64,000 bases of DNA from Betaproteobacteria bacterium (GCA_020621865.1 JAHRYW010000003.1:218068-282067), one strand, 5' to 3'. Numbered from the stretch's first letter, positions 10,574-25,675 are shown. Notes: generated from the letters alone by a model not told the origin. Numbers and translations: made by a program.

Positions 10574-10602
10574 TTGACTAAGTATCGGTATTCACGTAAA
10601 TT
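10574..10602 (+). promoter_or_regulatory. predicted sigma-70 promoter of the lut operon
   Basis: The -35 TTGACT (10574-10579) and -10 TAAATT (10597-10602) are 17 bases apart. The start would lie near 10609, just before the operator box at 10620-10630 and 55 bases before the lutA ATG. Confidence 0.6.
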
Positions 10603-10619
10603 TTGATTTCATGAATAAG

Positions 10620-10630
10620 TGGTCTTACCA
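10620..10630. promoter_or_regulatory. third FadR-type operator box, upstream of lutA
   Basis: TGGTCTTACCA is the reverse complement of the two boxes at the lldR start. It lies just downstream of the predicted lut promoter, a classic repression position. Confidence 0.8.
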
Positions 10631-10663
10631 TTTGACCGTTAAATAATTCACGACGGAGACAAG

Positions 10664-11446
10664 ATGATTTCAGCGCAAACCCCGCCGCCCCGCCCGAGCG
10701 ACGTTTATTTCTTCGCCACCTGCGTCGTCGACCAGTTCTTCCCCGGCGCCGGCATGGATGCCATCACCCTGCTCGAACGCCAGGGCATCCGCGTCCATTT
10801 CCCTGAGGAACAAACCTGCTGCGGCCAGCCGGCCTATACCAGCGGCTTCCCCGATGAAGCGCGCAAGGTTGCCGCGCATCAATTAACGCTGTTCCCCAAC
10901 GACTGGCCGGTCGTCGTGCCGTCCGGCTCCTGTGCCGGCATGATGAAGCACCACTACCCGACGCTGTTCGCCAACGATCCGGTGCGCAAGGCCCAGGCCG
11001 AGGCACTGTCGGGCCGCATCTACGAATTCACCGATTTCCTGGTCAACGTGCTCGGCTACCAGCCGCAAGACCTGGGCGGCGACTGCACCGTAGTGTTGCA
11101 CACCTCCTGCTCGGCCCGCCGTGAAATGGGCGTGCACCTGACCGGCCGCAAGCTGCTCGGCGACCTCGGCCACGTCACCGTCGCCCAGCAGGATCACGAA
11201 TCGGAATGCTGCGGCTTCGGCGGCACTTTCTCGGTCAAGCAGCCGGAAATCTCCGGCGCCATGGTCGAGGACAAGGTCAAGGCGCTCAAGGCAACCGGCG
11301 CCGAACGCGTGGTCAGCGCCGACTGCGGCTGCCTGATGAACATCCTCGGTCACGCCGCCTGGAAGGACCAGCAGGAAGGCCGCGCCCAACCCACCCTGCC
11401 CGGCGAACACATCGCCAGCTTCCTGCTCCGGAGGACCAGCAAATGA
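10664..11446 (+). CDS. lutA: LutA/LldE, lactate oxidation iron-sulfur subunit
   Basis: This 260-residue protein has two cysteine-rich CCG domains: EEQTCCGQPAYTSGFPDEA near residue 46 with a partner cysteine cluster at SGSCAGM, and ESECCGFGGTFSVKQPEI near 183 followed by SADCGCLMN. CCG domains bind unusual iron-sulfur clusters, as in heterodisulfide reductase subunit B. In Bacillus LutABC and Shewanella LldEFG this subunit is part of the L-lactate dehydrogenase complex that passes electrons to the respiratory chain. GGAG precedes the ATG. It is first in the operon lutA-lutC-lutB, and its stop overlaps the lutC start (ATGA). Confidence 0.93.
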   Translation: MISAQTPPPRPSDVYFFATCVVDQFFPGAGMDAITLLERQGIRVHFPEEQTCCGQPAYTSGFPDEARKVAAHQLTLFPNDWPVVVPSGSCAGMMKHHYPTLFANDPVRKAQAEALSGRIYEFTDFLVNVLGYQPQDLGGDCTVVLHTSCSARREMGVHLTGRKLLGDLGHVTVAQQDHESECCGFGGTFSVKQPEISGAMVEDKVKALKATGAERVVSADCGCLMNILGHAAWKDQQEGRAQPTLPGEHIASFLLRRTSK

Positions 11447-12114
11447 GCGCCCGCGACCGAATTCTTGGCAAATTGAAGCAAAAAATGCCATCGACCGTAG
11501 CATTGGCGCCCGATGTCGCCAGCTGGTACGCCACGCACCGCATTGCCGAAAGCGGCGCCGACAAGGCGCAGCGCTTCCGTCATTTCATCGAGCTGGCCCA
11601 CGCCGAGGTTTATGCCGTATCGCGCGGCGGCTGGCTGCAGAAGCTCTATGAAGTGCTGGCCGCCAAGCAGATCGGCAAGCTGCTGGTCTCCCCCGGCACG
11701 CCGCACGGCCAGCGCGCCGCGAGCGAACTGCCGGCACTGGGCATCGCCTGCCCGGCCTACGACGCGCCGATCGAAAGCTGGAAGGAAGCGATGTTCCACG
11801 ACACCCCGGCCGGCTTCACCCGCGCCCGCGGCGCCATCGCCGAGACCGGCACGCTGATCCTGTGGCCCGATGCCGACGAGCCGCGCCTGATGTCGCTGGT
11901 GCCGCCGGTGCATATCGTGCTGCTCGACGCCGCCAATATCTACAACACCTTCTACGAGGCGATGCAGGCCGAGGGTTGGAGCAACGGCCTGCCGACCAAC
12001 GCGCTACTGATCTCCGGCCCGTCGAAGACCGCCGACATCCAGCAGACGCTGGCCTACGGCGCGCATGGCCCGAAGGAACTGGTCGTGCTGATGATCGAGG
12101 AGAACCTGCAATGA
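11443..12114 (+). CDS. lutC: LutC/LldG, DUF162 subunit of the lactate oxidation complex
   Basis: The 223-residue protein carries the LutC (DUF162/LUD) fold, with AIAETGTLILWPDADEPRLM and LVPPVHIVLL as the conserved core and GPSKTADIQQTLAYGAHGPK near the end. It is the third subunit of the LutABC lactate oxidase, though its biochemical role is unclear. The start overlaps the lutA stop, with GGAGG upstream. The 40-bp dispersed element covers codons 8-21, giving the N-terminal peptide GKLKQKMPSTVAL. This segment is outside the conserved domain. Confidence 0.92.
   Translation: MSARDRILGKLKQKMPSTVALAPDVASWYATHRIAESGADKAQRFRHFIELAHAEVYAVSRGGWLQKLYEVLAAKQIGKLLVSPGTPHGQRAASELPALGIACPAYDAPIESWKEAMFHDTPAGFTRARGAIAETGTLILWPDADEPRLMSLVPPVHIVLLDAANIYNTFYEAMQAEGWSNGLPTNALLISGPSKTADIQQTLAYGAHGPKELVVLMIEENLQ
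11465..11504 (-). repeat. dispersed 40-bp element, copy C, inside lutC
   Basis: Minus-strand reading: exact core AATGCTACGGTC, GATGGC, tract ATTTTT, TGCTTC, AATTTGCCAA. It lies at codons 8-21 of lutC, antisense to the gene. It shares the GATGGCATTTTTTGC stretch with the copy inside smc. Confidence 0.8.
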
Positions 12115-13553
12115 ACGCGCCGCAGACTCCGCACACCCTGCACTTCATGCCCTCGGCCGGCTTCCGCGCCCGGGCCAAGGACGTCGTCGACAATCCCTTC
12201 CTGCGCCAGAGCTTCCGCGGCGCGATGGATTTCCTGATGACCAAGCGCGCCGCCCAGTTCCCCGACGCCGAGGAGCTGGAAAGCCTGCGCACGCTGGGCG
12301 AAAGCATCCGCCAATACAACCTGGCCAAGCTGCCGGACCTGCTCGAACAGCTCGAAGCCAATCTGGTGCGCAACGGCATCCAGGTCCATTGGGCCGAAAC
12401 GCCGGACGAAGCCAACGAAATCATCCTCGGCATCTGCAAGCACCACGAGGCGAAGCTGATGGTCAAGGGCAAGTCGATGGTCAGCGAGGAAATCGAGCTC
12501 AACCACGCCGCCGAAGCGGCCGGCATCGGCGCGCTGGAGTCCGACATGGGCGAATACATCGTCCAGCTGGCCGGCGAAAAGCCGTCGCACATCATCATGC
12601 CGGCCATCCACAAGACCAAGCAGGAAATCGCCCAACTGTTCGCCGACAAGGTCGAAGGCGTCGATTACACCGACAACGTCGATGCGCTGATCCAGATCGG
12701 CCGCAATGTCTTGCGCCAGAAGTTCCTGGAGGCCGACATCGGCCTCTCCGGCGTCAATTTCGCCGTCGCCGAAACCGGCACCCTGTGTCTGGTCGAGAAC
12801 GAAGGCAACGGCCGGATGTGCACCACCGCGCCACCGGTCCATATCGCCATCACCGGCATCGAGAAGATCGTCGAGAAGCTGGAACACGTGCCGCCGCTGC
12901 TTTCCTTGCTGACCCGTTCGGCGACTGGCCAAAACATCTCGACCTACTTCAACATGATCTCGTCGCCGCGCAAGCCTGGCGAGAAGGACGGCCCCAGCGA
13001 AGTGCACCTGGTGCTGCTCGACAACGGCCGCAGCCAGGCCTACGCCGACGAACAGTTGCGCAAGACCCTGCAATGCATCCGCTGCGGCGCCTGCATGAAC
13101 CACTGCCCGGTCTATACGCGGATTGGCGGCCACGCCTACGGCACCACCTACCCCGGCCCGATCGGCAAGATCATCTCGCCGCACATGCTGGGGCTGGAGG
13201 CGACATCCGGGCTGGTCACCGCCTCGTCGCTGTGCGGGGCATGCGGGGAAGTCTGCCCGGTCAAGATACCGATTCCCGAACTGCTGATGCGCTTGCGGGA
13301 AGAGGCGTTTTCGAAGCCGCATGACCATCCGGCCATGGTTGGACAGGGGGCTGGATATAGTGGGCTGATTTCTGCGGTCTGGCGGGGGTGGGCTTTTGTC
13401 TATCGGTCGCCTGCCTTGTATCGGCTGACTAGCTGGCTGGGGAGCCGGTTCCGGTGGTTGATGCCGTCGCGGCAAGGCGCGTGGACGTCGGTGCGGGTGC
13501 CTTTGAAGCCGGCGCCGAAGAGGCTGCGGGATATGTTGAAGGAACGGGGCTGA
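12111..13553 (+). CDS. lutB: LutB/LldF, ferredoxin-type subunit of the lactate oxidation complex
   Basis: This 480-residue protein has an N-terminal LUD-type domain (VKGKSMVSEEIELN; FAVAETGTLCLVENEGNGRM near 220) and two 4Fe-4S motifs: CIRCGACMNHCPVY at about 323-336 and CGACGEVCPVKIP near 378. A C-terminal LutB helical tail ends with PKRLRDMLKERG. It relays electrons from lactate oxidation towards the quinone pool. The start overlaps the lutC stop (ATGA). From about 13320 the third-position C bias weakens, but the frame and the family-like tail continue. A 600-bp inverted-repeat region separates it from the D-lactate dehydrogenase gene. Confidence 0.94.
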   Translation: MNAPQTPHTLHFMPSAGFRARAKDVVDNPFLRQSFRGAMDFLMTKRAAQFPDAEELESLRTLGESIRQYNLAKLPDLLEQLEANLVRNGIQVHWAETPDEANEIILGICKHHEAKLMVKGKSMVSEEIELNHAAEAAGIGALESDMGEYIVQLAGEKPSHIIMPAIHKTKQEIAQLFADKVEGVDYTDNVDALIQIGRNVLRQKFLEADIGLSGVNFAVAETGTLCLVENEGNGRMCTTAPPVHIAITGIEKIVEKLEHVPPLLSLLTRSATGQNISTYFNMISSPRKPGEKDGPSEVHLVLLDNGRSQAYADEQLRKTLQCIRCGACMNHCPVYTRIGGHAYGTTYPGPIGKIISPHMLGLEATSGLVTASSLCGACGEVCPVKIPIPELLMRLREEAFSKPHDHPAMVGQGAGYSGLISAVWRGWAFVYRSPALYRLTSWLGSRFRWLMPSRQGAWTSVRVPLKPAPKRLRDMLKERG

Positions 13554-13582
13554 ATGGCAGGGTTGCCTTCTCGAACCTGGGG

Positions 13583-14107
13583 TTCCGCCTTGAGGGCGTC
13601 TCACTTTCTTTTGCTTCGCCAAAAGAAAGTAAGCAAAGAAAAGGCGACCCCCGGGTCGGCGCCGGGCTGCGCCCGGTCCCTTGCGCTACTCGGCAGGCCG
13701 GGCGGCTGCGGAACTCGGGGCTGCGCCCCTCAGACAGTCCTCGCCGACTTCCCCCGGCCCGCCTGCGTTGCTCAGCGCCTCTCAGGTGGGCCCGAAAGGC
13801 GTCCGTGCGGAAAGGTACGGCCAGTCGAATGCTACGGTAAGCCCGAAAAAATGCCCAAATTTGAAAAACCGAAACAACCGTCGAGCCCGGGTGATTCACC
13901 GGGCCCCTTGAGAGGCGCCGAGCAACGCAGGGGTTGGCGGAAAAAGGGCGAGGACTGTTTGAGGGCCGAAGGCCCGAGTTCCGCAGCCCCCGCCAACACC
14001 GAGTAGCGCAGGGAACCGGCGTAGCCGGCGCCGACCCAGGGTCGCCTTTTCTTTGCTTACCTTTCTTTTGGCGAAGCAAAAGAAAGTAAGCCGCGCCTCA
14101 AGCGCGG
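13583..14107. repeat. large imperfect inverted repeat, arms of about 210 bp
   Basis: The left arm (about 13583-13795) and right arm (about 13898-14107) are reverse complements at roughly four in five positions with few gaps. Landmarks found in both are TTTCTTTTGCTTCGCCAAAA, GTAAGCAAAGAAAAGGCGAC, GGTCGGCGCCGG, GCTGCGGAACTCGGG, CAGTCCTCGCC and TGCGTTGCTC. The CTTTTGCTTCGCCAAAAGAAAG block is itself a small hairpin. The roughly 100-base spacer holds one 40-bp dispersed element. Frames across it are probably non-coding. Blocks like this recur in many proteobacterial genomes, so it is probably a non-coding dispersed repeat, perhaps a fossil or miniature mobile element. It fills the gap between lutB and the D-lactate dehydrogenase gene. 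Confidence 0.85.
13828..13867 (+). repeat. dispersed 40-bp element, copy D, in the spacer of the large inverted repeat
   Basis: Plus-strand reading: AATGCTACGGTA (last base changed), AGCCCG, AAAAAA, TGCCC, AAATTTGAAAA. It sits in the unpaired centre of the inverted repeat. Confidence 0.8.
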
Positions 14108-14161
14108 AAAACACAGCTTCAGAAAAGCCACCATAAAAAACCAAACCGAGACAACCAAGCA

Positions 14162-16930
<2,769 letters not shown>

Positions 16931-16938
16931 AACCCACC

Positions 16939-16968
16939 GCTCCCGGCACGCTATCGCCTGCCGGGAGC
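16939..16968 (+). terminator. hairpin after the D-lactate dehydrogenase gene
   Basis: GCTCCCGGCA and TGCCGGGAGC form a 10-bp stem with a 10-base loop, eight bases past the stop. Only a C-rich run and scattered Ts follow, so termination may be weak or Rho-assisted. Confidence 0.55.
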
Positions 16969-17072
16969 CCCCATTGCTCCTTCTAAATTCCTGATCTTTT
17001 GATTTGGATGGCAACGAAAGGCAGACGGGCTGGTCATAATCGCGGCTCAACGAAAACAGGTCGCCTCCACCA

Positions 17073-17552
17073 ATGGACAGTCGCGTCAACTCATGGTCAC
17101 CCAGCATCGAATTCGGCATCCCGGAGATCGACGACCAACATCGGGAGCTCTTCCAGCTGGCCGCGACTTTCCGCGGCCACGGCGACGAGATCAGGGTCAT
17201 GAAGGCGCTGGCCATCCTCTGCGACTACGCCAAGGTCCATCTGCGCGACGAGGAAGAACTGATGGCCCGCATCGGCTATCCGGACATCGAGGCCCACCGC
17301 CAGGCGCATAGCGACTTCCGCCGCATGCTGCGCCATCTGCTGCAGGATGCCCGTTCGCTGACCCTCGACCAGGTCGCCGACCGGGTCGAAGCCCTGATCA
17401 ATGGCTGGTTCTACAACCACATCGTGCGCGTCGACAAGCTCTACATCCCGATGGTGATCGCCTACAAGGCCTACCAGGCAAGGCCGCGCGAAATCCGCCC
17501 GCTGGGCCGCGCCAAGCCGATTCTCCCTGCCACCGACCAGACACCGGAATAA
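17073..17552 (+). CDS. bacteriohemerythrin
   Basis: This 159-residue four-helix protein keeps all seven di-iron ligands: His23 in EIDDQH, His56 and Glu60 in HLRDEEE, His74 and His78 in HRQAH, and His115 and Asp120 in NHIVRVD. Such single-domain proteins bind oxygen reversibly in the cytoplasm and serve as oxygen buffers or carriers in microaerobic respiring bacteria. The C-terminal 25 residues are an extra Arg/Pro-rich tail. It stands alone between the D-lactate dehydrogenase gene and the stress protein gene. Confidence 0.92.
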   Translation: MDSRVNSWSPSIEFGIPEIDDQHRELFQLAATFRGHGDEIRVMKALAILCDYAKVHLRDEEELMARIGYPDIEAHRQAHSDFRRMLRHLLQDARSLTLDQVADRVEALINGWFYNHIVRVDKLYIPMVIAYKAYQARPREIRPLGRAKPILPATDQTPE

Positions 17553-17658
17553 ACCGGCCGGGCACCCGCCAGCGCGGGGGTGAGGATTTCCCTAACTGCC
17601 AGGCTTGTCACGAGTTGGTAAGGTAGCCCCTATTTCGGAAATCATCAGGAGAACTCCC

Positions 17659-18105
17659 GTGTACAAGAACATTATGGTCGCCATCGACGACAGCGAAACC
17701 TCCCGTTGCGCCCTGGCCGAAGCCCTGCACATCGCCAGAACCAGCGACGCCAAGCTCTACGTCACGCACGTCGCCGACGAAACCCTGCTCAAGATGCACG
17801 GCCGCACCTTCACGACCACGCTGAACCTCGACCACGCCATCGAAGCCATCGCCGACTCCGGTCGCAAGCTGCTCGACCAGGCCATGCAGTCCGCCACCGG
17901 CGTCAATGCCGAAGCCCTGCTCCTCGAAGCCCGTCAGCGCCGCATTTCCGAAACCCTGGCCGACAAGGCCAAGGAACTCGGCGTCGACCTGATCGTCATC
18001 GGCCGCCACGGCCAGCGCGGCCTGGCCACGCTGATTCTCGGTTCGGTCGCCGAACAACTGGCTAAAATCGCCGACGCCTCCGTACTTCTCGTCAGGAACC
18101 ACTAA
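17659..18105 (+). CDS. universal stress protein UspA family
   Basis: A 148-residue UspA-fold protein. It starts at a GTG (YKNIMVAIDDSETS) with CAGGAG upstream; the open frame extends further back but without family-like sequence. The C-terminal G-2X-G-9X-G-S motif (GRHGQRGLATLILGS) is that of the ATP-binding Usp subgroup. It acts in the cytoplasm in stress or energy-state responses. The gene ends exactly where ppc begins, so the two are very probably co-transcribed. Confidence 0.92.
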   Translation: MYKNIMVAIDDSETSRCALAEALHIARTSDAKLYVTHVADETLLKMHGRTFTTTLNLDHAIEAIADSGRKLLDQAMQSATGVNAEALLLEARQRRISETLADKAKELGVDLIVIGRHGQRGLATLILGSVAEQLAKIADASVLLVRNH

Positions 18106-21708
<3,603 letters not shown>

Positions 21709-21830
21709 AGGTTTACAAGGGGAATGTTTGCGAAACCACGGCTGCTTCCGTTCAAAGAGTGAAACCTTGACGCGACATCACGCGTTTGGTTCTGCAGGAT
21801 CGTACTTGCACAATTCTTACAGCATACAAA

Positions 21831-23132
21831 TTAGCGTGTTACTCGCCCCCACCAGCGCAACAACGAGAATCTGCTATCTGCAAGAAATGCGGATCGCGCA
21901 ACGGTATACTTTTGCAAATAGCGACCTTTTAACAGCTTAGAAGCTAGCCATTTTTCAACGTAGCGATGGATTGAAGTAGGCGAGCGCCTCCATTCTTCTT
22001 TTCCTTCGAGCAAGCGCTCCGCACGTTTCCACAAGTGATTCAAATCCGCCCTAGCAGTTCCGTCAAGGCGATTTAGAACTGTCAAAGCATCGTGCGGCTT
22101 GCCAGCATCGAGAAGAACTCGTGCCATTGATTCCACTTTTCGGATGGCCAAATCTTCGCGCGTGCATTCCAAAAAAGCCTCAAGCGCATGCATCATAATT
22201 ACTTCGACATAATCTCTATTCACATGTCGAAAGTCGCCGCGACCTCCCCAAACTACATCTTGCGGCCCCATCGTCACCATTTCGTACGAGGGGAAATAGC
22301 CTACATTATCGTATCTGTTCGCGAAGGCTTCTGTGGCTGCCCGAAGAACAGCTTTTGAATAAGCGTTTGCCTCAAATATATCTATTTCACGAAAAGTCGA
22401 AAGCAATGGTACAGGCGAGACAGTAATAAAAACCTTAAACCCAGAATTCATGTGTTTCGATAACAACGTATAGATATCTTCGAGCCCATCAAGTGTTTCC
22501 TGATAATCGAGAACACGAAGTTCAAAACGATTCGGATGTCGTCTAAGCACTTTCGGATCAGGTGCTTTATTTAGATACAGATCGCATGTTTTGTCATACC
22601 AAACCTCGCTCAGACCGAGAGTAATAATGACCACGTTCGCGTCGCGAATGCAGGAAAACCCACGTGAAAAATTAGCCCGATAGGAAAGCATCTCGTCGAA
22701 TGAAGCACTGAGGCGATTACCAGCCAATTGATAATCCTGAAAAAGGCCATCAGACACCTCAATCAAGCATCGCCTTGGCTCAATTACCTCTGGTTCCAAC
22801 GCAAGCGTCAATTCCGAAAGTATGGAGTGGACTGTATATTTATTTAGAAAAGCATTAAGCGAAAAAGGTAACTCCTTATCCTTCGGGTTTTCTATTTCTG
22901 ATGAAGAAACACAAAGTCCGAGTTGCTTCAGCGTCTTTTCGATTTCGCGCGCAAAGCAAGATCCAATACAAAATATCTTGTCGTCTTCCCTAATCTTTAA
23001 TTTCTGACTAACATGCGGAAGGGGAATTGGCAGCAAACGCTCGGCGCCTCTTTCTGGTCTAGGCCAGATAGATTGGGCATTCTTTTTCCTGAACGCTAAA
23101 GCTTGTGCGGAAGAAAATTTTTCAATTGCCAT
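21831..23132 (-). CDS. GSCFA-domain protein, low-GC
   Basis: About 433 residues from the ATG at 23132; a TTG start at 23180 is less likely. The motif CIGSCFARE (Gly57-Ser58-Cys59) names the GSCFA family, which is related to GDSL/SGNH esterases; FITVSPVPLLSTF and the later DVVWGG...HVNRDYVEVI region fit. Members often lie near capsule or exopolysaccharide genes, and some may act as acyl-esterases, but no function is proven. The base composition is clearly more A/T-rich than its neighbours, with many A/T-ending codons. It ends the envelope superoperon, one base after the methyltransferase stop. This suggests an acquired gene. No mobility genes flank it. Confidence 0.75.
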   Translation of the reverse strand: MAIEKFSSAQALAFRKKNAQSIWPRPERGAERLLPIPLPHVSQKLKIREDDKIFCIGSCFAREIEKTLKQLGLCVSSSEIENPKDKELPFSLNAFLNKYTVHSILSELTLALEPEVIEPRRCLIEVSDGLFQDYQLAGNRLSASFDEMLSYRANFSRGFSCIRDANVVIITLGLSEVWYDKTCDLYLNKAPDPKVLRRHPNRFELRVLDYQETLDGLEDIYTLLSKHMNSGFKVFITVSPVPLLSTFREIDIFEANAYSKAVLRAATEAFANRYDNVGYFPSYEMVTMGPQDVVWGGRGDFRHVNRDYVEVIMMHALEAFLECTREDLAIRKVESMARVLLDAGKPHDALTVLNRLDGTARADLNHLWKRAERLLEGKEEWRRSPTSIHRYVEKWLASKLLKGRYLQKYTVARSAFLADSRFSLLRWWGRVTR

Positions 23133-23180
23133 TGATTGAACTCGAGTGGAGTATTCGTGGATTCGTGAGGCAATTAACAA

Positions 23181-23951
23181 TCAATGAAGTCGGCGCCGCA
23201 CTAGCTCAAATAAACAAATCGCCGCTGCAGCAGCCACATTCAGCGACTCCATGACGCCTGGCATCGGAATACAAAGTCGCATGTCTGCAGCTGCAGTCAA
23301 CTCTGGACTGACCCCCTTTCCCTCGGCCCCGAACACCCACGCAATTGGTCCATCTAACCGAGCGGCATATAGCGATTCGGCGCCAACCAAGCATGTCACC
23401 GCGCTCGTACCTCGGTAATCAGTCATGAAAGCCGCCAGGTCAGCCCCTTCGTGAATACTCAAAACAAAATGTGCCCCCTGCCCAGCGCGTACAACCTTGG
23501 GTGACCAAGCCGCAGCGCAGCCTGGCGACAATAGCGCCTGCCGTACCCCGGCCGCTGCAGCCGTACGCAGCAAGGTCCCGACATTGCCGGGGTCTTGCAC
23601 GCCATCGAGCAAAATGGCGTCTTGTTCGAGGCTGACCGTCGCATTTGCCTTAGGAATAGCCACAACTGCCAGCAATCCGCTCGGCGTGTCTACCAAGCCC
23701 AAGTCGCGCATCAGTGTATCCGCCAAGACGACGACTTCGCGCCCCGCGACGTAGGTAGCGACCTCACCCCCTGCCAGGGCCGATTCTGCAACAACCAGTG
23801 TTTCCAAAGGACCGAGGGCCTTTTCATAAGCCTCAACCAGATGCACGCCGTCGAGCAGGGTCTGCCCGGCTTTCCGCCGCTCCCGCCCCGACTCCGCCAG
23901 CCGCTTGAGCTGCTTGAAGAAAGCGTTGTCCCGCGACTGGATCAGTTTCAT
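23181..23951 (-). CDS. TrmH/SpoU-family RNA 2'-O-ribose methyltransferase
   Basis: At 256 residues, this SPOUT methyltransferase has an N-terminal substrate-binding part ([17 protein letters not shown]) and the three knot motifs: [20 protein letters not shown] (1), FGAEGKGVS (2) and [16 protein letters not shown] (3). It probably methylates a ribose in 23S rRNA or a tRNA; the exact position cannot be assigned. Its ATG overlaps the rnhB stop (ATGA), so it belongs to the envelope superoperon. A degenerate 40-bp element gives [10 protein letters not shown] in the linker between the domains. Confidence 0.9.
   Translation of the reverse strand: MKLIQSRDNAFFKQLKRLAESGRERRKAGQTLLDGVHLVEAYEKALGPLETLVVAESALAGGEVATYVAGREVVVLADTLMRDLGLVDTPSGLLAVVAIPKANATVSLEQDAILLDGVQDPGNVGTLLRTAAAAGVRQALLSPGCAAAWSPKVVRAGQGAHFVLSIHEGADLAAFMTDYRGTSAVTCLVGAESLYAARLDGPIAWVFGAEGKGVSPELTAAADMRLCIPMPGVMESLNVAAAAAICLFELVRRRLH
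23606..23645 (-). repeat. probable degenerate 40-bp element, copy F, in the methyltransferase gene
   Basis: Read on the minus (coding) strand: AATGCGACGGTC (one change), AGCCTC, GAACAA (one G/C in the first tract), GACGCC, ATTTTG. The spacing matches the family. The core is read as NATV, in the same frame as the copies in smc and the D-lactate dehydrogenase gene. It is weaker than the others and could be chance. Confidence 0.45.
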
Positions 23952-24538
23952 AGCAGCGAGAGTTGCCGGGCGACCGGACCGAAACTGCGTCTATGCACCG
24001 GCGAAGCGCCGTGTTCGGCCAGCGCCGCACGATGCGCTTCGGTCGGATAGCCCATGTGGCGATCGAAGCCGTAATGCGGATATTGCGCATGCAATGCAAG
24101 CATCCCGGCATCACGCACGATCTTGGCCAGGATCGACGCCGCGGCAATCGAGGCGATCTTGCCATCGCCCTTAACCACTGCTTCGCAGGGGATGTCGAGC
24201 TTCGGGCAGCGATTGCCATCAACCATGGCGCCTTCCGGCCGGACCGACAGGCCAGCGACGGCGCGCTGCATGGCCAGCATTGTCGCGTGCAAGATGTTCA
24301 GGCGGTCGATTTCCTCGACCGTCGCCTCGGCCACGCACCAGGCCACGGCCCGTTCGCGGATCAGTTCGGCCAAGGCGTCGCGCTTTTTTTCGCTAAGCTT
24401 CTTGGAGTCGTTCAGGCCAAGGATAGGGCGCGCCGGATCGAGAATGACCGCCGCCGCGACCACCGGTCCGGCCAGCGGGCCCCGTCCGGCTTCATCGATG
24501 CCGCAGACGAGCCCGGGCGGAACAATCAGTTCAGGCAT
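23948..24538 (-). CDS. rnhB: ribonuclease HII
   Basis: A 196-residue enzyme that removes ribonucleotides from DNA and RNA from RNA-DNA hybrids. [20 protein letters not shown] holds the metal-binding Asp15 and Glu16. LNDSKKLS and [21 protein letters not shown] complete the signature. It overlaps lpxB by 13 bases and the methyltransferase by four. The lpxB-rnhB order is common in proteobacteria. Confidence 0.96.
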   Translation of the reverse strand: MPELIVPPGLVCGIDEAGRGPLAGPVVAAAVILDPARPILGLNDSKKLSEKKRDALAELIRERAVAWCVAEATVEEIDRLNILHATMLAMQRAVAGLSVRPEGAMVDGNRCPKLDIPCEAVVKGDGKIASIAAASILAKIVRDAGMLALHAQYPHYGFDRHMGYPTEAHRAALAEHGASPVHRRSFGPVARQLSLL

Positions 24539-25674
24539 TCAATGACCGCCTGTGCCGCTTTTTCGGCGGTGTTCTGCCGCAGTTGCAGGTGCAGGTCGGT
24601 GAAGGCTTCCTCGACGGCCACCGCGTTGTCCTTGTCCTGGTACAGCTTGACCAGGGCTTCGGCCAGGTTATCCGGCGTCGCCTGGTCCTGCAGTATTTCC
24701 GGCACGACGAAGCGACCGGCCAGGATGTTGGGCAGGCCGACGAAAGGCAGATAGGCCATGCGCTTCATCAGCCAGTACGAGAATTTGGCGATCTTGTAGG
24801 TGATCACCATCGGCCGCTTGAGCATGGCCGCTTCCAGCGTCGCCGTGCCGCTCGCCACCAGCGAGACGTCGGCAGCACCCAGCGCATCCTGGGCATGACC
24901 GAAAAGCAGGCGGAACGGTACATCGCCACCCTGCTTCTGGTAAATGGCCATCTCGAACTGCAACCGCGTTTCGCGCGTGGTCAGCGGAACGACGAAAATT
25001 GCCGTCGGCAGGAAGCGCTCGCGGATGATCTTGGCCGTTTCGACGAAGGTCTCGGCCATCATTTCCAGTTCACCCCGGCGACTGCCGGGCAGCATGGCGA
25101 AGATCGGGTAATCGCGGGGCAACGACAGCTTCTCGCGCACCGCCTGCTTGCTGGTCTGCAGCGGGATGATGTCGGCCAACGGGTGCCCGACGTAGGTGAC
25201 CGGGATACGCTCTTTCTCGTAGATCTGCGGTTCCATCGGGAACAAGGCGAGTACACGGTTGACCGCCCGGCCGATCTTCTTGATGCGCCCCCCGCGCCAG
25301 GCCCAGATCGACGGACTGACGTAATGAATGGTGCGGATGCCGGCCGACTTGAGGTCGGTTTCGAGGCCGAGGTTGAAATCGGGGGCATCGATGCCGATGA
25401 AGATGTCCGGTTTCAGATCAAGCAGGCGCCGCTTCAACTGGCGACGAATACCGGCGATCTCGCGGAAATGCTTGAGGGCATCCCAGTAGCCCATGACCGA
25501 CAGTTTCTCCATCGGCCACCAGCTATCGAAACCCTGCCCCTGCATTTTCGGCCCCCCAATGCCGTAAAAAACGGCATCCGGCAGGCGAGTTTTCAGCGCG
25601 GCAATCAGGTGGCTGCCCAAGAGGTCCCCGGAGGCCTCCCCCGCCACCATGGCAATCCGGACGGCATTCCCCAT
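24526..25674 (-). CDS. lpxB: lipid-A-disaccharide synthase
   Basis: LpxB joins UDP-2,3-diacylglucosamine and lipid X to form the lipid A disaccharide at the inner membrane. The 382-residue protein starts at ATG 25674 ([20 protein letters not shown]), one base after the lpxA stop. An open frame further upstream lies inside lpxA and is discarded. The family motifs [26 protein letters not shown] and [11 protein letters not shown] are present. Confidence 0.96.
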   Translation of the reverse strand: MGNAVRIAMVAGEASGDLLGSHLIAALKTRLPDAVFYGIGGPKMQGQGFDSWWPMEKLSVMGYWDALKHFREIAGIRRQLKRRLLDLKPDIFIGIDAPDFNLGLETDLKSAGIRTIHYVSPSIWAWRGGRIKKIGRAVNRVLALFPMEPQIYEKERIPVTYVGHPLADIIPLQTSKQAVREKLSLPRDYPIFAMLPGSRRGELEMMAETFVETAKIIRERFLPTAIFVVPLTTRETRLQFEMAIYQKQGGDVPFRLLFGHAQDALGAADVSLVASGTATLEAAMLKRPMVITYKIAKFSYWLMKRMAYLPFVGLPNILAGRFVVPEILQDQATPDNLAEALVKLYQDKDNAVAVEEAFTDLHLQLRQNTAEKAAQAVIECLN

Positions 25675-25675
25675 A

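Noticed and set aside
13554..14161. Open reading frames of up to about 215 codons across the large inverted repeat
   Set aside because: They exist on both strands, match the repeat arms, lack ribosome sites and look like the frames commonly called in this kind of repeat.
17574..17640. TGGTAAGG-like sequence upstream of the stress protein gene as a fourth LldR box
   Set aside because: Only half of the TGGT-N3-ACCA palindrome is present.
21709..21830. Possible terminator or promoter between ppsR and the GSCFA gene
   Set aside because: Only weak inverted repeats are present, without a T-run or a convincing promoter.
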